DNA from: Streptomyces sp. 6-11-2
GTDB lineage: Bacteria; Actinomycetota; Actinomycetes; Streptomycetales; Streptomycetaceae
Assembly: GCF_006540305.1 (NCBI RefSeq)
Contig: NZ_BJOR01000001.1
Span: 4,154,001 to 4,218,000, forward strand
Length of the DNA: 64,000 nucleotides
Direction of reading: 5' to 3'
Shown one piece after another: positions 37,825 through 46,241 of the stretch. Position numbers and translations under genes: made by a program. Under the pieces are notes generated by a model. It was given only the letters and a program-made list of their open reading frames with translations, was not told where the DNA came from and did no database searches. Numbering within the stretch: position 1 is the first letter of the stretch; each line of letters starts with the position of its first letter.

Positions 37825-40038
37825 GTGCAGGACAACGCCACTGAGGTGACCGCCGCCGGAATCGCACGCCTCGCGGGGGTCGGCCGGGCCGCCGTCAGCA
37901 ACTGGCGCCGCCGCCACGCCGACTTCCCCCGGCCCGTGGGCGGCACCGAGGCGAGCCCCGCCTTCGCGCTCGCCGAGGTCGAGGAATGGCTGCGCAAGCA
38001 GGGCAAACTCGCCGAGGTCCCGCTCCGTGAACGGGTCTGGCAGCAGCTTGCCGGACACCCCGCCGGCCCTGTCACGGCCCTGGTCCACGTGGGCTGCGCC
38101 CTGCTCCTGATCCGCGACCGGCCCACCGAATGGCTGAAGCTGAGCGGCCTGACCGACGCGCGCATGGCGGAACTGCTGCCCGCCAAGCTTGCCAAGGCCC
38201 TCACCCGGCGGTTCGGTTCACAGACCGCTGTGAACGCCGAGCGCGTCACCCCCGCCTCGGTCGACGCGAGCCACAGTTCACAGGCGGCTGTGAACACCGA
38301 CGGCGCTCCCTCCGCCGCCGCACCCGGCTCCGGCCCGATGACGGCCTCCGCCGGCCACGCGGCCCTGACCCTGCCCGGCCCCGCCGAACTGGCCGCCTCC
38401 GTACCGCTGCTGCGGGGCGTCGGCGAACTCGCCGTCGAACTCGGCACCCGCCGTGCCTTCGAGTTCCTGCTCGGACGGCAACTCGACGCCAACCCACGTC
38501 AGTACACGCTCACTCCGGCCGGGCCCGCCGCCCTGATGGCCGAACTCGCCGGCCGGCCCCGTACGGTGCTCGACCCCGCCGCCGGCACCGGCGCCCTGCT
38601 CGGCGCGCTCGGCTCGCCGACCGCCGTGTACGCACAGGACGCCGCCCCCGACCTCGCCGCCCTCACCGCGCTGCGGCTCGCCCTGAGCACCGACGCCGAG
38701 GTGCACGCGCGCGTCGGCGACACCCTGCGCGCCGACGCCTTCCCCGGCCTCGCCGTGGACGCGGTGCTGTGCCATCCGCCGTTCAACGAACGCAACTGGG
38801 GCCACGACGAACTCGCCTACGACCCGCGCTGGGAATACGGCGTCCCCGCCCGCACCGAGTCCGAGCTGGCCTGGGTCCAGCACGCCCTCGCCCACCTGCG
38901 CGACGGCGGCACCGCCGTCCTGCTGATGCCGCCCGCCGCCGCGTCCCGCCGCTCCGGCCGCCGCATCCGTGCCGACCTGCTGCGCCGCGGAGCCCTGCGC
39001 GCCGTGATCGCGCTGCCCGCCGGATCGGCGCCCCCGTACAACATCCCGCTGCACCTGTGGGTGTTGCGCCGCCCCATCGCCGGAGCCCAGCCCTCGACAC
39101 CCGAACTGCTGCTCGTGGACACGGCGGCCGCCGCCGACGGGCGCGCCCGCGGCGACTGGCAGGACGTGCGCTCCGCCGTCCTCGACGCCTGGCGGCCCTT
39201 CGACCGCACCGGCACGGCCGACGAGCAGCCGGGGCTCAGCCGTTGCGTACCGGTGATCGACCTCCTCGACGACGACGTCGACCTCGCCCCCGCCCGCCAC
39301 CTGCCGCTCCCGGCCGACGGCGGAGCCGAGCGACTGGCCGACGTCGGCGCACGCCTGGGCGACACCCTGCGGCTCGCCGCCACCCTCGCCCCGCCGCCGC
39401 CCGTCACCGGGGCGCCACCGGCGCGCTGGCCGCTGACCAGCGTCGGCGAACTCGCCCGCGCGGGCGCCCTGGTCCTGCGCACCTCCGGCAGCTCCGGTCC
39501 TGCGGCGGCGTCACACCCCCGTACCCCGGCCGCCGGCCGGCCGGCCCGCGCGGGCGTCCCCGTCCTCACCGACCACGACGTCCTCGCCGCCGCCGCGCCG
39601 TCCGGGGTGCTGCCCGACGGGGAGCCGGCCGAGGACGTCGTGCTCACCGAAGCCGGCGACGTCGTCGTGCCCGTCCTCGGCGGGGGACGCGTGGCCCGCG
39701 TCGTCGACGAGCGCACCGCCGGGGCCGCGCTCGGCCGCAACCTCACCCTGCTGCGCCCCGACCCGGCCGCGCTCGACCCGTGGTTCCTCGCCGGATTCCT
39801 GCGCGGCACCGCCAACAACCGCCAGGCCAGCAGCTACGCGTCCACCGCGACCCGGCTCGACGTGCGCAGGCTCCAACTCCCCCGGATCCCGCTGGAGCAG
39901 CAGCGGACCTACGGCGAACGGTTCCGCGGACTGGCAGCCTTCGAGGACGCGCTGCGACTGGCCGGACACCTCGGCGAGCAACTCGTGCGGGGCATGTACG
40001 ACGGCCTGACCGACGGGACGGTCCCGCCCGGCGGCTGA
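37825..40038 (+). CDS. N6-adenine DNA methylase-like protein with HsdS-like C-terminus
   Basis: A 737-residue protein. The N-terminus holds a helix-turn-helix (TAAGIARLAGVGRAAVSNWRR, FALAEVEEWLRKQG). The middle resembles HsdM: VLDPAAGTGALL (motif I, Asp250) and CHPPFNE (motif IV, 317-320, HPPF instead of NPPF/Y), then VLLMPPAAASRRSGRRIR. The C-terminus resembles a type I specificity half: LTEAGDVVVPVLGG, LDPWFLAGFLRGTANNRQASSYASTATRLDVRRLQLP, PLEQQRTYGERF. No restriction subunit is nearby. It may be an orphan methylase or a DNA-binding derivative. Two palindromes lie inside the gene. Confidence 0.8.
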   Translation: MQDNATEVTAAGIARLAGVGRAAVSNWRRRHADFPRPVGGTEASPAFALAEVEEWLRKQGKLAEVPLRERVWQQLAGHPAGPVTALVHVGCALLLIRDRPTEWLKLSGLTDARMAELLPAKLAKALTRRFGSQTAVNAERVTPASVDASHSSQAAVNTDGAPSAAAPGSGPMTASAGHAALTLPGPAELAASVPLLRGVGELAVELGTRRAFEFLLGRQLDANPRQYTLTPAGPAALMAELAGRPRTVLDPAAGTGALLGALGSPTAVYAQDAAPDLAALTALRLALSTDAEVHARVGDTLRADAFPGLAVDAVLCHPPFNERNWGHDELAYDPRWEYGVPARTESELAWVQHALAHLRDGGTAVLLMPPAAASRRSGRRIRADLLRRGALRAVIALPAGSAPPYNIPLHLWVLRRPIAGAQPSTPELLLVDTAAAADGRARGDWQDVRSAVLDAWRPFDRTGTADEQPGLSRCVPVIDLLDDDVDLAPARHLPLPADGGAERLADVGARLGDTLRLAATLAPPPPVTGAPPARWPLTSVGELARAGALVLRTSGSSGPAAASHPRTPAAGRPARAGVPVLTDHDVLAAAAPSGVLPDGEPAEDVVLTEAGDVVVPVLGGGRVARVVDERTAGAALGRNLTLLRPDPAALDPWFLAGFLRGTANNRQASSYASTATRLDVRRLQLPRIPLEQQRTYGERFRGLAAFEDALRLAGHLGEQLVRGMYDGLTDGTVPPGG
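38217..38294. repeat. two intragenic palindromes exactly 60 bp apart
   Basis: TTCACAGACCGCTGTGAA (38217-38234) and TTCACAGGCGGCTGTGAA (38277-38294) are perfect 7-bp inverted repeats with 4-base spacers. They encode a duplicated SQ(T/A)AVN peptide in the linker before the methylase domain. They may be protein-binding sites. Confidence 0.7.
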
Positions 40039-40267
40039 CGGACCGGCGGCTGACGGACCGGCGGCCGGCCGGCCGAGCGGGCGGCGCGGCGGTGCGCGGC
40101 GGTGCGGCGGTGCGGCGGGAACGGGAGACGGCAACGGTTCGGTACATCCCAGGCCGGTTGTCCGGGCGGACCGATACCCTCGGAACACGCTCGGAACACC
40201 CTCGGTTCCGCACCGTACGCAACGTCCCCGCAGGCGCCCCGCCAGGGCCTCGGCACTAGGAGCAGTC

Positions 40268-41044
40268 ATGCACGGCCCCGGCTACGCGCCGCCGCAGCCT
40301 CCGCGCCCCTCGACCGCACTGGTGGTCGGGCTCAGGGTGCTGTTCGTGGCCCTCTCGGTGCTGAGTCTCGGCTTCCTGGCCTGGGGCACCATGCTGCGCG
40401 TCGCCTGCATGACCCGGGCCCGGCGCGACTGGGTCCTGTTCGTCCTGTCGCTCGTCCTCCTGTTCGTGGGGTGCGTGTTCGTCGGCGTCGACGGGACCGG
40501 CGAGGAGGGCGACCCGCAGACCTGGCGCAGCGATGTCGGTGTCGGGCTGCTCCTGCTCTCCGCGTTCGGCAGCGTCGGCTACTTCCTGTACCGGGACCTC
40601 CGTCACCAGGAGGCCCCCCTGGCCGGCCGGGTCGCACCCAGTGCCACGGCCGCCACCGTCGTGTACGGCTACCCGCCGTCCCCCGCCCCGCAGAGCTACG
40701 GTCCGCCGCCCGCCCCGTACGGCGGGACGCGGCCCGCGTCCTACTCCCCGCCGCAGCCGGGCCCTTACTCCCCGCCGCGGCCCGCCTCCTTCCCACCCGC
40801 GCCGAACCCGGCGCCCGCGCCCGCTCCCAACGCGCTGCCCCAGCAGCCGCAGCGTCCCGCGCCCGCCCGGATCGATCAGGTCCGCGCCGAACTGGACGAG
40901 TTGAGCGACTTCCTGCGCGGCCAGGACAACGGTCCCGGCCAGGGCGGGCAGTCCGGCCGGGGTGGGCAGACCGGACCGGGCGGAGCCCCGGGCACCGGGG
41001 ACGCCGGGTTCACCACGAGCTGGGGCGCGGGAGACGGCCGGTGA
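40268..41044 (+). CDS. membrane protein with Pro-rich cytoplasmic tail, coupled to a Ser/Thr kinase
   Basis: A 258-residue protein. Three hydrophobic segments (about 18-42, 57-78, 92-111) are followed by a Pro/Tyr/Ala-rich tail (YGYPPSPAPQSYGPPPAPYGG and similar), a short helical segment RIDQVRAELDELSDFLRGQDN and a Gly-rich end. Its stop overlaps the kinase GTG (41041-41044), so it may be a membrane anchor or input for the kinase. The function is unknown. The upstream spacer (40039-40267) has only low-complexity GGCGG repeats and direct repeats of GCGGCTGACGGACC. Confidence 0.78.
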   Translation: MHGPGYAPPQPPRPSTALVVGLRVLFVALSVLSLGFLAWGTMLRVACMTRARRDWVLFVLSLVLLFVGCVFVGVDGTGEEGDPQTWRSDVGVGLLLLSAFGSVGYFLYRDLRHQEAPLAGRVAPSATAATVVYGYPPSPAPQSYGPPPAPYGGTRPASYSPPQPGPYSPPRPASFPPAPNPAPAPAPNALPQQPQRPAPARIDQVRAELDELSDFLRGQDNGPGQGGQSGRGGQTGPGGAPGTGDAGFTTSWGAGDGR

Positions 41045-42585
41045 CCGCACGCGTCGTCGCCGGACGCTACGAACTGTCCACGCTCATCGGACAAGGCGGC
41101 ATGGGCCAGGTCTGGACGGCCTACGACCAGAGGCTCGACCGCCGGGTCGCCGTCAAGCTGCTGCGCCCCGACAAGGTCGCGGGACCCCACAGCCAGGACG
41201 CCGCCGAACTGCGCCGCCGCTTCGTCCGCGAGTGCCGCGTCACCGCGCAGGTCGACCACCCCGGCCTGGTCACCGTGCACGACGCGGGCAGCGAGGACGA
41301 GAACCTCTACCTCGTCATGCAGTACGTCGCCGGCGCCGACCTCGCCGACCACCTCGCCGAACACGAGCCGTACCCCTGGCAGTGGGCGGTCGCCGTCGGT
41401 GCCCAGCTGTGCGCCGTGCTGTCCGCCGTGCACGCCGTACCCATCGTCCACCGGGACCTCAAACCGCGGAACGTGATGGTGAAGCCGGACGGCACCGTCA
41501 CCGTCCTCGACCTCGGCGTCGCCTCCGTCCTCAACGCCGAGACCACCCGCCTCACCCGCACCGGCTCACCCATCGGCAGCCCCGCCTACATGGCACCCGA
41601 ACAGGCCATGGGCGGCGCCGTCGGCCCGTACACCGACCTGTACGCACTCGGCGTGGTGCTGCACGAACTCCTCAGCGGGGACGTCCCGTTCGCAGCCTCC
41701 ACCGCGGTCGGCGTGCTGCACCGCCACCTCTACGAGCCGCCGGTGCCCGTGCGCCGGCTGCGCCCCGAGATCCCCGACGCCCTCGAATCCCTCGTGCTGC
41801 GGCTGCTCGCCAAGGACCCCCAGCACCGCCCGGCCAGTGCCCAGGCGGTGTACGAGGACCTGCTGCCGCTGCTGCCCCCGCGCGGGCCGCACACCGGCGG
41901 CCCCCTCGATCCCACCCGCCCCTTCCTGCGCCCGCACGCCCCCTGGCCCGACCGCGCCGTCACCCCCGCGCCGCGCCCCGAACCGTCCACCACCAGGACC
42001 GGCGGCCACCACGATGTCGCCACCGCCGTCGACGAGGTCAAGCGGCTGCTCGGCGAGGGCCGCATCACCCAGGCCGTCGACATCCTCGGCGCGATCCTCC
42101 CGGCCGCCGCCGCCCAACACGGCGAGCACTCACCGGTGGTGCGCACCCTGCGCAAGCAGTACGCGGCCACGCTGATGGACGACGGCCAGTACCGGCGCGC
42201 CCTGCCCGAGCTGCGGCGCCTCGCCGACGAACGGGCCACCGAGGCGGGCGCCGCCGACCCGCAGTCCCTCCGGTTCCGCTACGACGCGGCGCAGTGCCTC
42301 GAACAGCTCGGCGAGCCGGCCGCGGCGCTCACCGAGTACCGGGCCCTGCTGCCCTACTTCGAGAACCGGTTCGCGGAGAATCCGTACACGGCCGCCGACC
42401 CCGACCTGCCCTTCGAGATCCGCCGCCGCATCGGGCACCTGCTGCTCGCCCTCGGCGACCGGACCGCCGCCCACGACACCCTGCTGCGCCTGCTGCACGA
42501 CGCGGAACGCCGGCACGGACCCGTGCATCCCTTCCCGGCCGAGATCCAGCGCACCCTGCAGTGGCTGGGTCAGGTGCACGGCTGA
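41041..42585 (+). CDS. Ser/Thr protein kinase, soluble, with C-terminal TPR-like region
   Basis: A 514-residue Hanks-type kinase. It has the P-loop LIGQGGMGQVW, Lys39 in VAVKLL, catalytic HRDLKPRNVMVK (Asp139), DLG at 157-159 in place of DFG, and GSPAYMAPEQAMGG. The kinase domain ends near 275. A linker leads to a helical TPR-like domain (about 325-510: EVKRLLGEGRITQAVDILG, HSPVVRTLRKQYAATLMDDGQYRRALPELRRLADE). There is no transmembrane helix or PASTA domain. The GTG start overlaps the upstream membrane-protein gene. Confidence 0.93.
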   Translation: MTARVVAGRYELSTLIGQGGMGQVWTAYDQRLDRRVAVKLLRPDKVAGPHSQDAAELRRRFVRECRVTAQVDHPGLVTVHDAGSEDENLYLVMQYVAGADLADHLAEHEPYPWQWAVAVGAQLCAVLSAVHAVPIVHRDLKPRNVMVKPDGTVTVLDLGVASVLNAETTRLTRTGSPIGSPAYMAPEQAMGGAVGPYTDLYALGVVLHELLSGDVPFAASTAVGVLHRHLYEPPVPVRRLRPEIPDALESLVLRLLAKDPQHRPASAQAVYEDLLPLLPPRGPHTGGPLDPTRPFLRPHAPWPDRAVTPAPRPEPSTTRTGGHHDVATAVDEVKRLLGEGRITQAVDILGAILPAAAAQHGEHSPVVRTLRKQYAATLMDDGQYRRALPELRRLADERATEAGAADPQSLRFRYDAAQCLEQLGEPAAALTEYRALLPYFENRFAENPYTAADPDLPFEIRRRIGHLLLALGDRTAAHDTLLRLLHDAERRHGPVHPFPAEIQRTLQWLGQVHG

Positions 42586-42623
42586 CCGGTGCGGTTCGGC
42601 GCGCGTACGGGGCCGGGGTTCGA

Positions 42624-42641
42624 CGCCCCCGTACGGGGGCG
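42624..42641. terminator. palindrome between convergent genes
   Basis: CGCCCCCGTACGGGGGCG is a perfect 18-bp palindrome between the kinase gene and the convergent small membrane-protein gene. Related CCCGTA/TACGGG copies flank it. Confidence 0.5.
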
Positions 42642-42668
42642 CGGTTCAACGCCCGTACCGGGTGCGCT

Positions 42669-43052
42669 TCAGCGCCCGTAGGGGTAGCCGTACGTGCCCT
42701 GCGGCACCGTCGGCGAGGAAGGGGCCGCCCCGTACCCGGCCGCTGCCACCGCTTGCGGCATCCGCCGGTCGAACACGGCGAACAGCAGCATCCCCGTCGC
42801 CGCCATCAGGCACAGGATGATCACGATGCCCAGCACCGCGGCGGCGTCGCTGTCGTCGGGCACGACGGACAGTCCCGGCATCACGGTGCACTCGTACAGG
42901 ACGAACGAGGCGAAGGCGCCCCAGTCCGACCCGCGTCCGCGGCGGATCGCCACGTACAGGAACGGCACCCACACCAGCATGCCCAGCGAGCCCCAGACCA
43001 GGACGGACCAGGCGATCCGCTGGAACCAGCCGCCCTCCAGCCGCTTGTCCAT
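42669..43052 (-). CDS. small membrane protein of unknown function
   Basis: A 127-residue protein with hydrophobic helices at about 11-33 (IAWSVLVWGSLGMLVWVPFLYVAI), 44-60 and 67-90, and a Gly/Pro/Tyr-rich tail (PQGTYGYPYGR). ATG 43052 follows GGGGGTGGAG; a GTG two codons earlier is possible. It is convergent with the kinase gene. I do not recognise the family. Confidence 0.72.
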   Translation of the reverse strand: MDKRLEGGWFQRIAWSVLVWGSLGMLVWVPFLYVAIRRGRGSDWGAFASFVLYECTVMPGLSVVPDDSDAAAVLGIVIILCLMAATGMLLFAVFDRRMPQAVAAAGYGAAPSSPTVPQGTYGYPYGR

Positions 43053-43353
43053 CTCCACCCCCAAGCGCTCCGCCGCTCGGGGGCGGAGTCGTCGCAGGGC
43101 AAGATTAGGCCACGGCGGGGGGTACGGAGGCCGCTTGTGGACGACGGGCCGGGCGGCGGGAGGCCTGACCGGCGAACCGTGTGCCGCCCGAGCAGGCCGA
43201 ACCGTCGCATCACAGGTAACACGCGTGTTTTTGCTGCGCCTTGAGTGATTCTTGTGCGCTGCGAGGCGGTCACTTGTCAGGCCGGAGACATTCCGTCGGT
43301 TAATGTGCCTCAGCACACGCGCGACCGGCACGTGCACGACAACAGGGGTGGGG
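43053..43353. other. divergent intergenic region
   Basis: A 301-bp spacer that is AT-richer than its surroundings near 43200-43310 (GTGTTTTTGCTG, GAGTGATTCTTGTG, CGGTTAATGTG). TTGTCA (43274-43279) could be the -35 of a promoter for the secreted hydrolase gene, with GGTTAA 18 bases on as -10. No gene is seen. Confidence 0.35.
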
Positions 43354-44181
43354 ATGGCCGAGCACCGGCAGTCGAAGAAGCGCAGGTACATCACGTGGGC
43401 GGCGGCCGGAGCCGTCGTCGTCGCCGGCGCCGGGATCGCGGCCCAGACCTCCATGGCGGCCACCGCCTGGCCCGCCCAGAAGACCTTCACCGGCCGTGCC
43501 TTCGACACCTGCTCGGCACCCTCGCTGAGCGCCATGAAGGCCTGGAACACCGGCTACTACGGCGCCGCGGCCGTCTACATCGGCGGCAAGAACCGCGGCT
43601 GCGCCCAGCCCAACCTGACCGCCTCCTGGGTGAAGTCGGTCAGCTCCATGGGCTGGAAGCTCATCCCGCTGTACGTCGGCGCCCAGCCGCCCTGCCAGAA
43701 GAGCGCCAACCCCGAGCGGCTCACCGCCGCCACGGCCGCCTCCCTCGGCACCAGCGACGCCAAGGACGCGGTGGCCAAGTCGGCGGCGCTCGGCATCAAG
43801 GCGGGCAGCCCGGTCTACCTCGACATGGAGCCGTACGACATCACCGACAAGGCGTGCAACGACGCCGTGCTCACCTACGTCCGCGCCTTCGACAAGGTGC
43901 TGCGCGACAAGACCTACCGCGCCGGCTACTACGGCTTCACCAGCTCCAGCGCCAAGGCCATCGCCACCGCGACCAACAAGACCGACCTGCCGGGCAACCT
44001 CTGGTACGCCCTCTGGGACGGCAAGGAGACCACGACCACCGACTGGCCCTGGGGCTCCAACCAGTTCACCGACCACAGCCGCGCCCACCAGTACATGGTC
44101 AACAGCAAGGAGACGCGCGGCGGCGTCACCATCACCGTCGACCGCGACTGGTGGGACGCTCCGGTCGCCATCACCGGCTGA
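43354..44181 (+). CDS. secreted DUF1906 glycoside-hydrolase-like protein (Rv2525c type)
   Basis: A 275-residue protein. The N-terminal signal is basic then hydrophobic (KKRRYITWAAAGAVVVAGAGIAAQTSMAATA) and probably cleaved. The DUF1906 TIM-barrel domain follows: GRAFDTCSAPSLSAMKAWNTGYYGAAAVYIGGKNRGCAQ, WKLIPLYVGAQPPC, VYLDMEPYD (acidic active-site-like strand), AGYYGF, WYALWDGKE, HQYMVN, VDRDWWDAP. Such proteins are thought to act on cell-wall or extracellular glycans. ATG 43354 follows AGGGGTGGGG. Confidence 0.88.
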   Translation: MAEHRQSKKRRYITWAAAGAVVVAGAGIAAQTSMAATAWPAQKTFTGRAFDTCSAPSLSAMKAWNTGYYGAAAVYIGGKNRGCAQPNLTASWVKSVSSMGWKLIPLYVGAQPPCQKSANPERLTAATAASLGTSDAKDAVAKSAALGIKAGSPVYLDMEPYDITDKACNDAVLTYVRAFDKVLRDKTYRAGYYGFTSSSAKAIATATNKTDLPGNLWYALWDGKETTTTDWPWGSNQFTDHSRAHQYMVNSKETRGGVTITVDRDWWDAPVAITG

Positions 44182-44367
44182 GAAGCCGCCGGGCGCGGAC
44201 GCGGCCCGACGGCTTGCCCGCCATGTCGGGCCTCCCCTTGTGCGACGGTGCCCGAAGTCGTGGTGAATCGTTGGTCGAATGGGTTGGCCAGAGCCCGGCC
44301 GCTGCCTACCATCGATCATCGCAAGACTTTGTGCACCGCCGCACAATCTCCACAACGGGAGGTTTCC

Positions 44368-45015
44368 TTGCACCGCCGCCGTCGCACTGCGCTCGTCCTG
44401 TCCGCCACGATCCTCGCGGCGGCACCCCTGCTCACCGCCTGTGGAAGCGACGCGCATCCGGGCGCTGCGGCCGTGGTCGGCGGCCAGCGGATCACCTTCG
44501 GGCAGTTGCAGAGCCGGGTCAGCGAGGTGCGCGAGGCGCAGCGGGCCGCGGTGGCCGACGAGGCGCAGTACCAGCAGGCCGTCGTCTCGACCGGCACGCT
44601 CGCCCGGGACACGCTGCACCAGATGGTGCTCGACCAGGTCCTGGACCGCGCCGCCCGCAACGCCGGCCTCAGCGTCAGCCGCGGCGAGGTCCAGCAGCTG
44701 CGTACCGGTCTCGAGCAGCAGGCGGGTGGCGCCAAGGCGCTCGAGGACACCTGGCTCCAGCGGTACGGGGTGCCCCCGCAGCGCCTCGACGACAACCTCC
44801 GCCTCCAGGTGAAGGCGCAGAAGCTCGCGGCGCATCTGCACACCGACGCCGGCCAGCCGGCGTTCTGGAAGGCGCTGTCCGAGGCATCCGCCGACCTCCA
44901 CGTCGACCTCAACCCGCGCTACGGCACGTGGGACGTCGAGAAGAGCACCCTCGTGAACGCCAAGACGCCGTGGCTGCGGGACGTCTCGGCGGAGGACGCG
45001 AAGCAGTCGGCCTGA
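44368..45015 (+). CDS. SurA N-terminal domain lipoprotein
   Basis: A 215-residue lipoprotein probably starting at TTG 44368, five bases after GGGAGG. Signal HRRRRTALVLSATILAAAPLLTACGS ends in lipobox LTAC. The rest matches the SurA_N_3 chaperone fold: AAVVGGQRITFGQLQSRVSEVREAQ, LHQMVLDQVLDRAARNAGLSVSRGEVQQL. No PPIase domain is visible, so it is likely a chaperone-like factor for exported proteins. It is upstream of mazG, a conserved actinobacterial order. Confidence 0.85.
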   Translation: MHRRRRTALVLSATILAAAPLLTACGSDAHPGAAAVVGGQRITFGQLQSRVSEVREAQRAAVADEAQYQQAVVSTGTLARDTLHQMVLDQVLDRAARNAGLSVSRGEVQQLRTGLEQQAGGAKALEDTWLQRYGVPPQRLDDNLRLQVKAQKLAAHLHTDAGQPAFWKALSEASADLHVDLNPRYGTWDVEKSTLVNAKTPWLRDVSAEDAKQSA

Positions 45016-45037
45016 CCGGACGCCGGACGGCCGGACC

Positions 45038-45088
45038 TGTGGACAACCGGACAACGGGCCGGGGGGACGGCCCCCGGCCTGTGGACAA
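45038..45088. promoter_or_regulatory. pair of DnaA boxes upstream of mazG
   Basis: TGTGGACAA, the reverse complement of the Streptomyces DnaA box TTGTCCACA, occurs exactly at 45038-45046 and 45080-45088, 42 bp apart and within the repeated segment CCTGTGGACAACC. The 94-bp gap before mazG therefore holds two perfect boxes in the same orientation. Confidence 0.6.
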
Positions 45089-45126
45089 CCAGGGGTGACG
45101 TCGCGGGCGTGCGTTACGTTCGGACC

Positions 45127-46116
45127 GTGAACGCCACCAGCACGACCACCTCCGCAGCGGCCTCGGGCCGGATCGTCCTGCTCACCACCAGCCACCGGGT
45201 CGCCCCCGGGCTGCTGTCCTGGCCCGCCTGGCAGGTACTGCGCGCGGCCGACCGGGTGGTGTGCGCGGACGGCGCTCATCCGCAGCTGCCGTATCTGCGC
45301 GAGGCGGGCGTAGCCGTGGACGAGGCGGCACCGAGCGCCGAGGAACTGGTGGACGCGTGCGCCGGCGGCCGTACGGTCGTCGTCGTGGCCACCGGCGAGG
45401 GCGAACCCGCCCTGACCGACGGACTGGCCCGCCTGGCCGGCTCCGGCCGTGTGAACATGCCGGAGCTGGAGCTGCTGCCCGCCTCCTACGATCTGCCCGG
45501 CGCCCGCCTGCTCGACCTCGTCCAGGTCATGGACCGCATCCGCGCCGAGTGCCCCTGGTCGTCCCGGCAGACCCACAAGGGCCTGGCCAAGTACGGCATC
45601 GAGGAGGCGTACGAGCTGGTCGAGGCGATCGAGGACGGCGACCGCGAGGAGCTGCGCGAGGAACTGGGCGACGTCCTGCTCCAGGTGGTCTTCCACGCCC
45701 GTATCGCCGAGGAGGACCCCGAGGAGCCGTTCTCCATCGACGACGTGGCCGGCACCATCGTCGCCAAGCTGATCCACCGCCACCCGCACGTCTTCGGTGA
45801 CGAGACCGCCACCACCCCGGAGGAGGTCAAGGCGCACTGGCTGCGCACCAAGGCCGAGGAGAAGCGGCGCACCTCCGTGACCGAGGGCGTCCCCCTCGGC
45901 CAGCCCGGCCTCGCCCTCGCCGCCAAGCTGGCCTCCCGGGTCCGCACGGCGGGCCTGGAGGTCCCCCTCCCGGCGAGGGAGGGCTTCGGATACGAGCTGC
46001 TGGCGCTGGCCGCCCGCGCCGAGGCGGAGGGCGTCGACCCGGAGGCGGCACTGCGCGCGGCGGCGCGCGCGTACCGGGACGCGATCGTGGAAACAGAGGG
46101 CACCCGAAGGCCCTGA
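45127..46116 (+). CDS. mazG: nucleoside triphosphate pyrophosphohydrolase MazG
   Basis: Hydrolyses (d)NTPs, probably aberrant ones, to monophosphates. About 329 residues. The first 130 (RIVLLTTSHRVAPGLLSWPAWQVLRAADRVVC, TVVVVATGEGEP) look like a reduced tetrapyrrole-methylase/YabN-type domain. The MazG domain follows, LLDLVQVMDRIRAECPWSSRQTHKGLAKYGIEEAYELVEAI, with metal ligands in the ExxEL...EELGDVLLQVVFHA block. Start GTG 45127 or 45109. DnaA boxes upstream suggest a replication link. Confidence 0.93.
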   Translation: MNATSTTTSAAASGRIVLLTTSHRVAPGLLSWPAWQVLRAADRVVCADGAHPQLPYLREAGVAVDEAAPSAEELVDACAGGRTVVVVATGEGEPALTDGLARLAGSGRVNMPELELLPASYDLPGARLLDLVQVMDRIRAECPWSSRQTHKGLAKYGIEEAYELVEAIEDGDREELREELGDVLLQVVFHARIAEEDPEEPFSIDDVAGTIVAKLIHRHPHVFGDETATTPEEVKAHWLRTKAEEKRRTSVTEGVPLGQPGLALAAKLASRVRTAGLEVPLPAREGFGYELLALAARAEAEGVDPEAALRAAARAYRDAIVETEGTRRP

Positions 46117-46241
46117 GGGGCGCGGGCGGGGCGGCAGGGTGCCGGTGGCATCGCCGCCGGGGGCGGGGAGGGCCGTGGCGGTGGCGGCAGGGGCGGAAGC
46201 CCTTGCACCGGATCCCCGGTCACAGCACTAGGGTCAACCGT

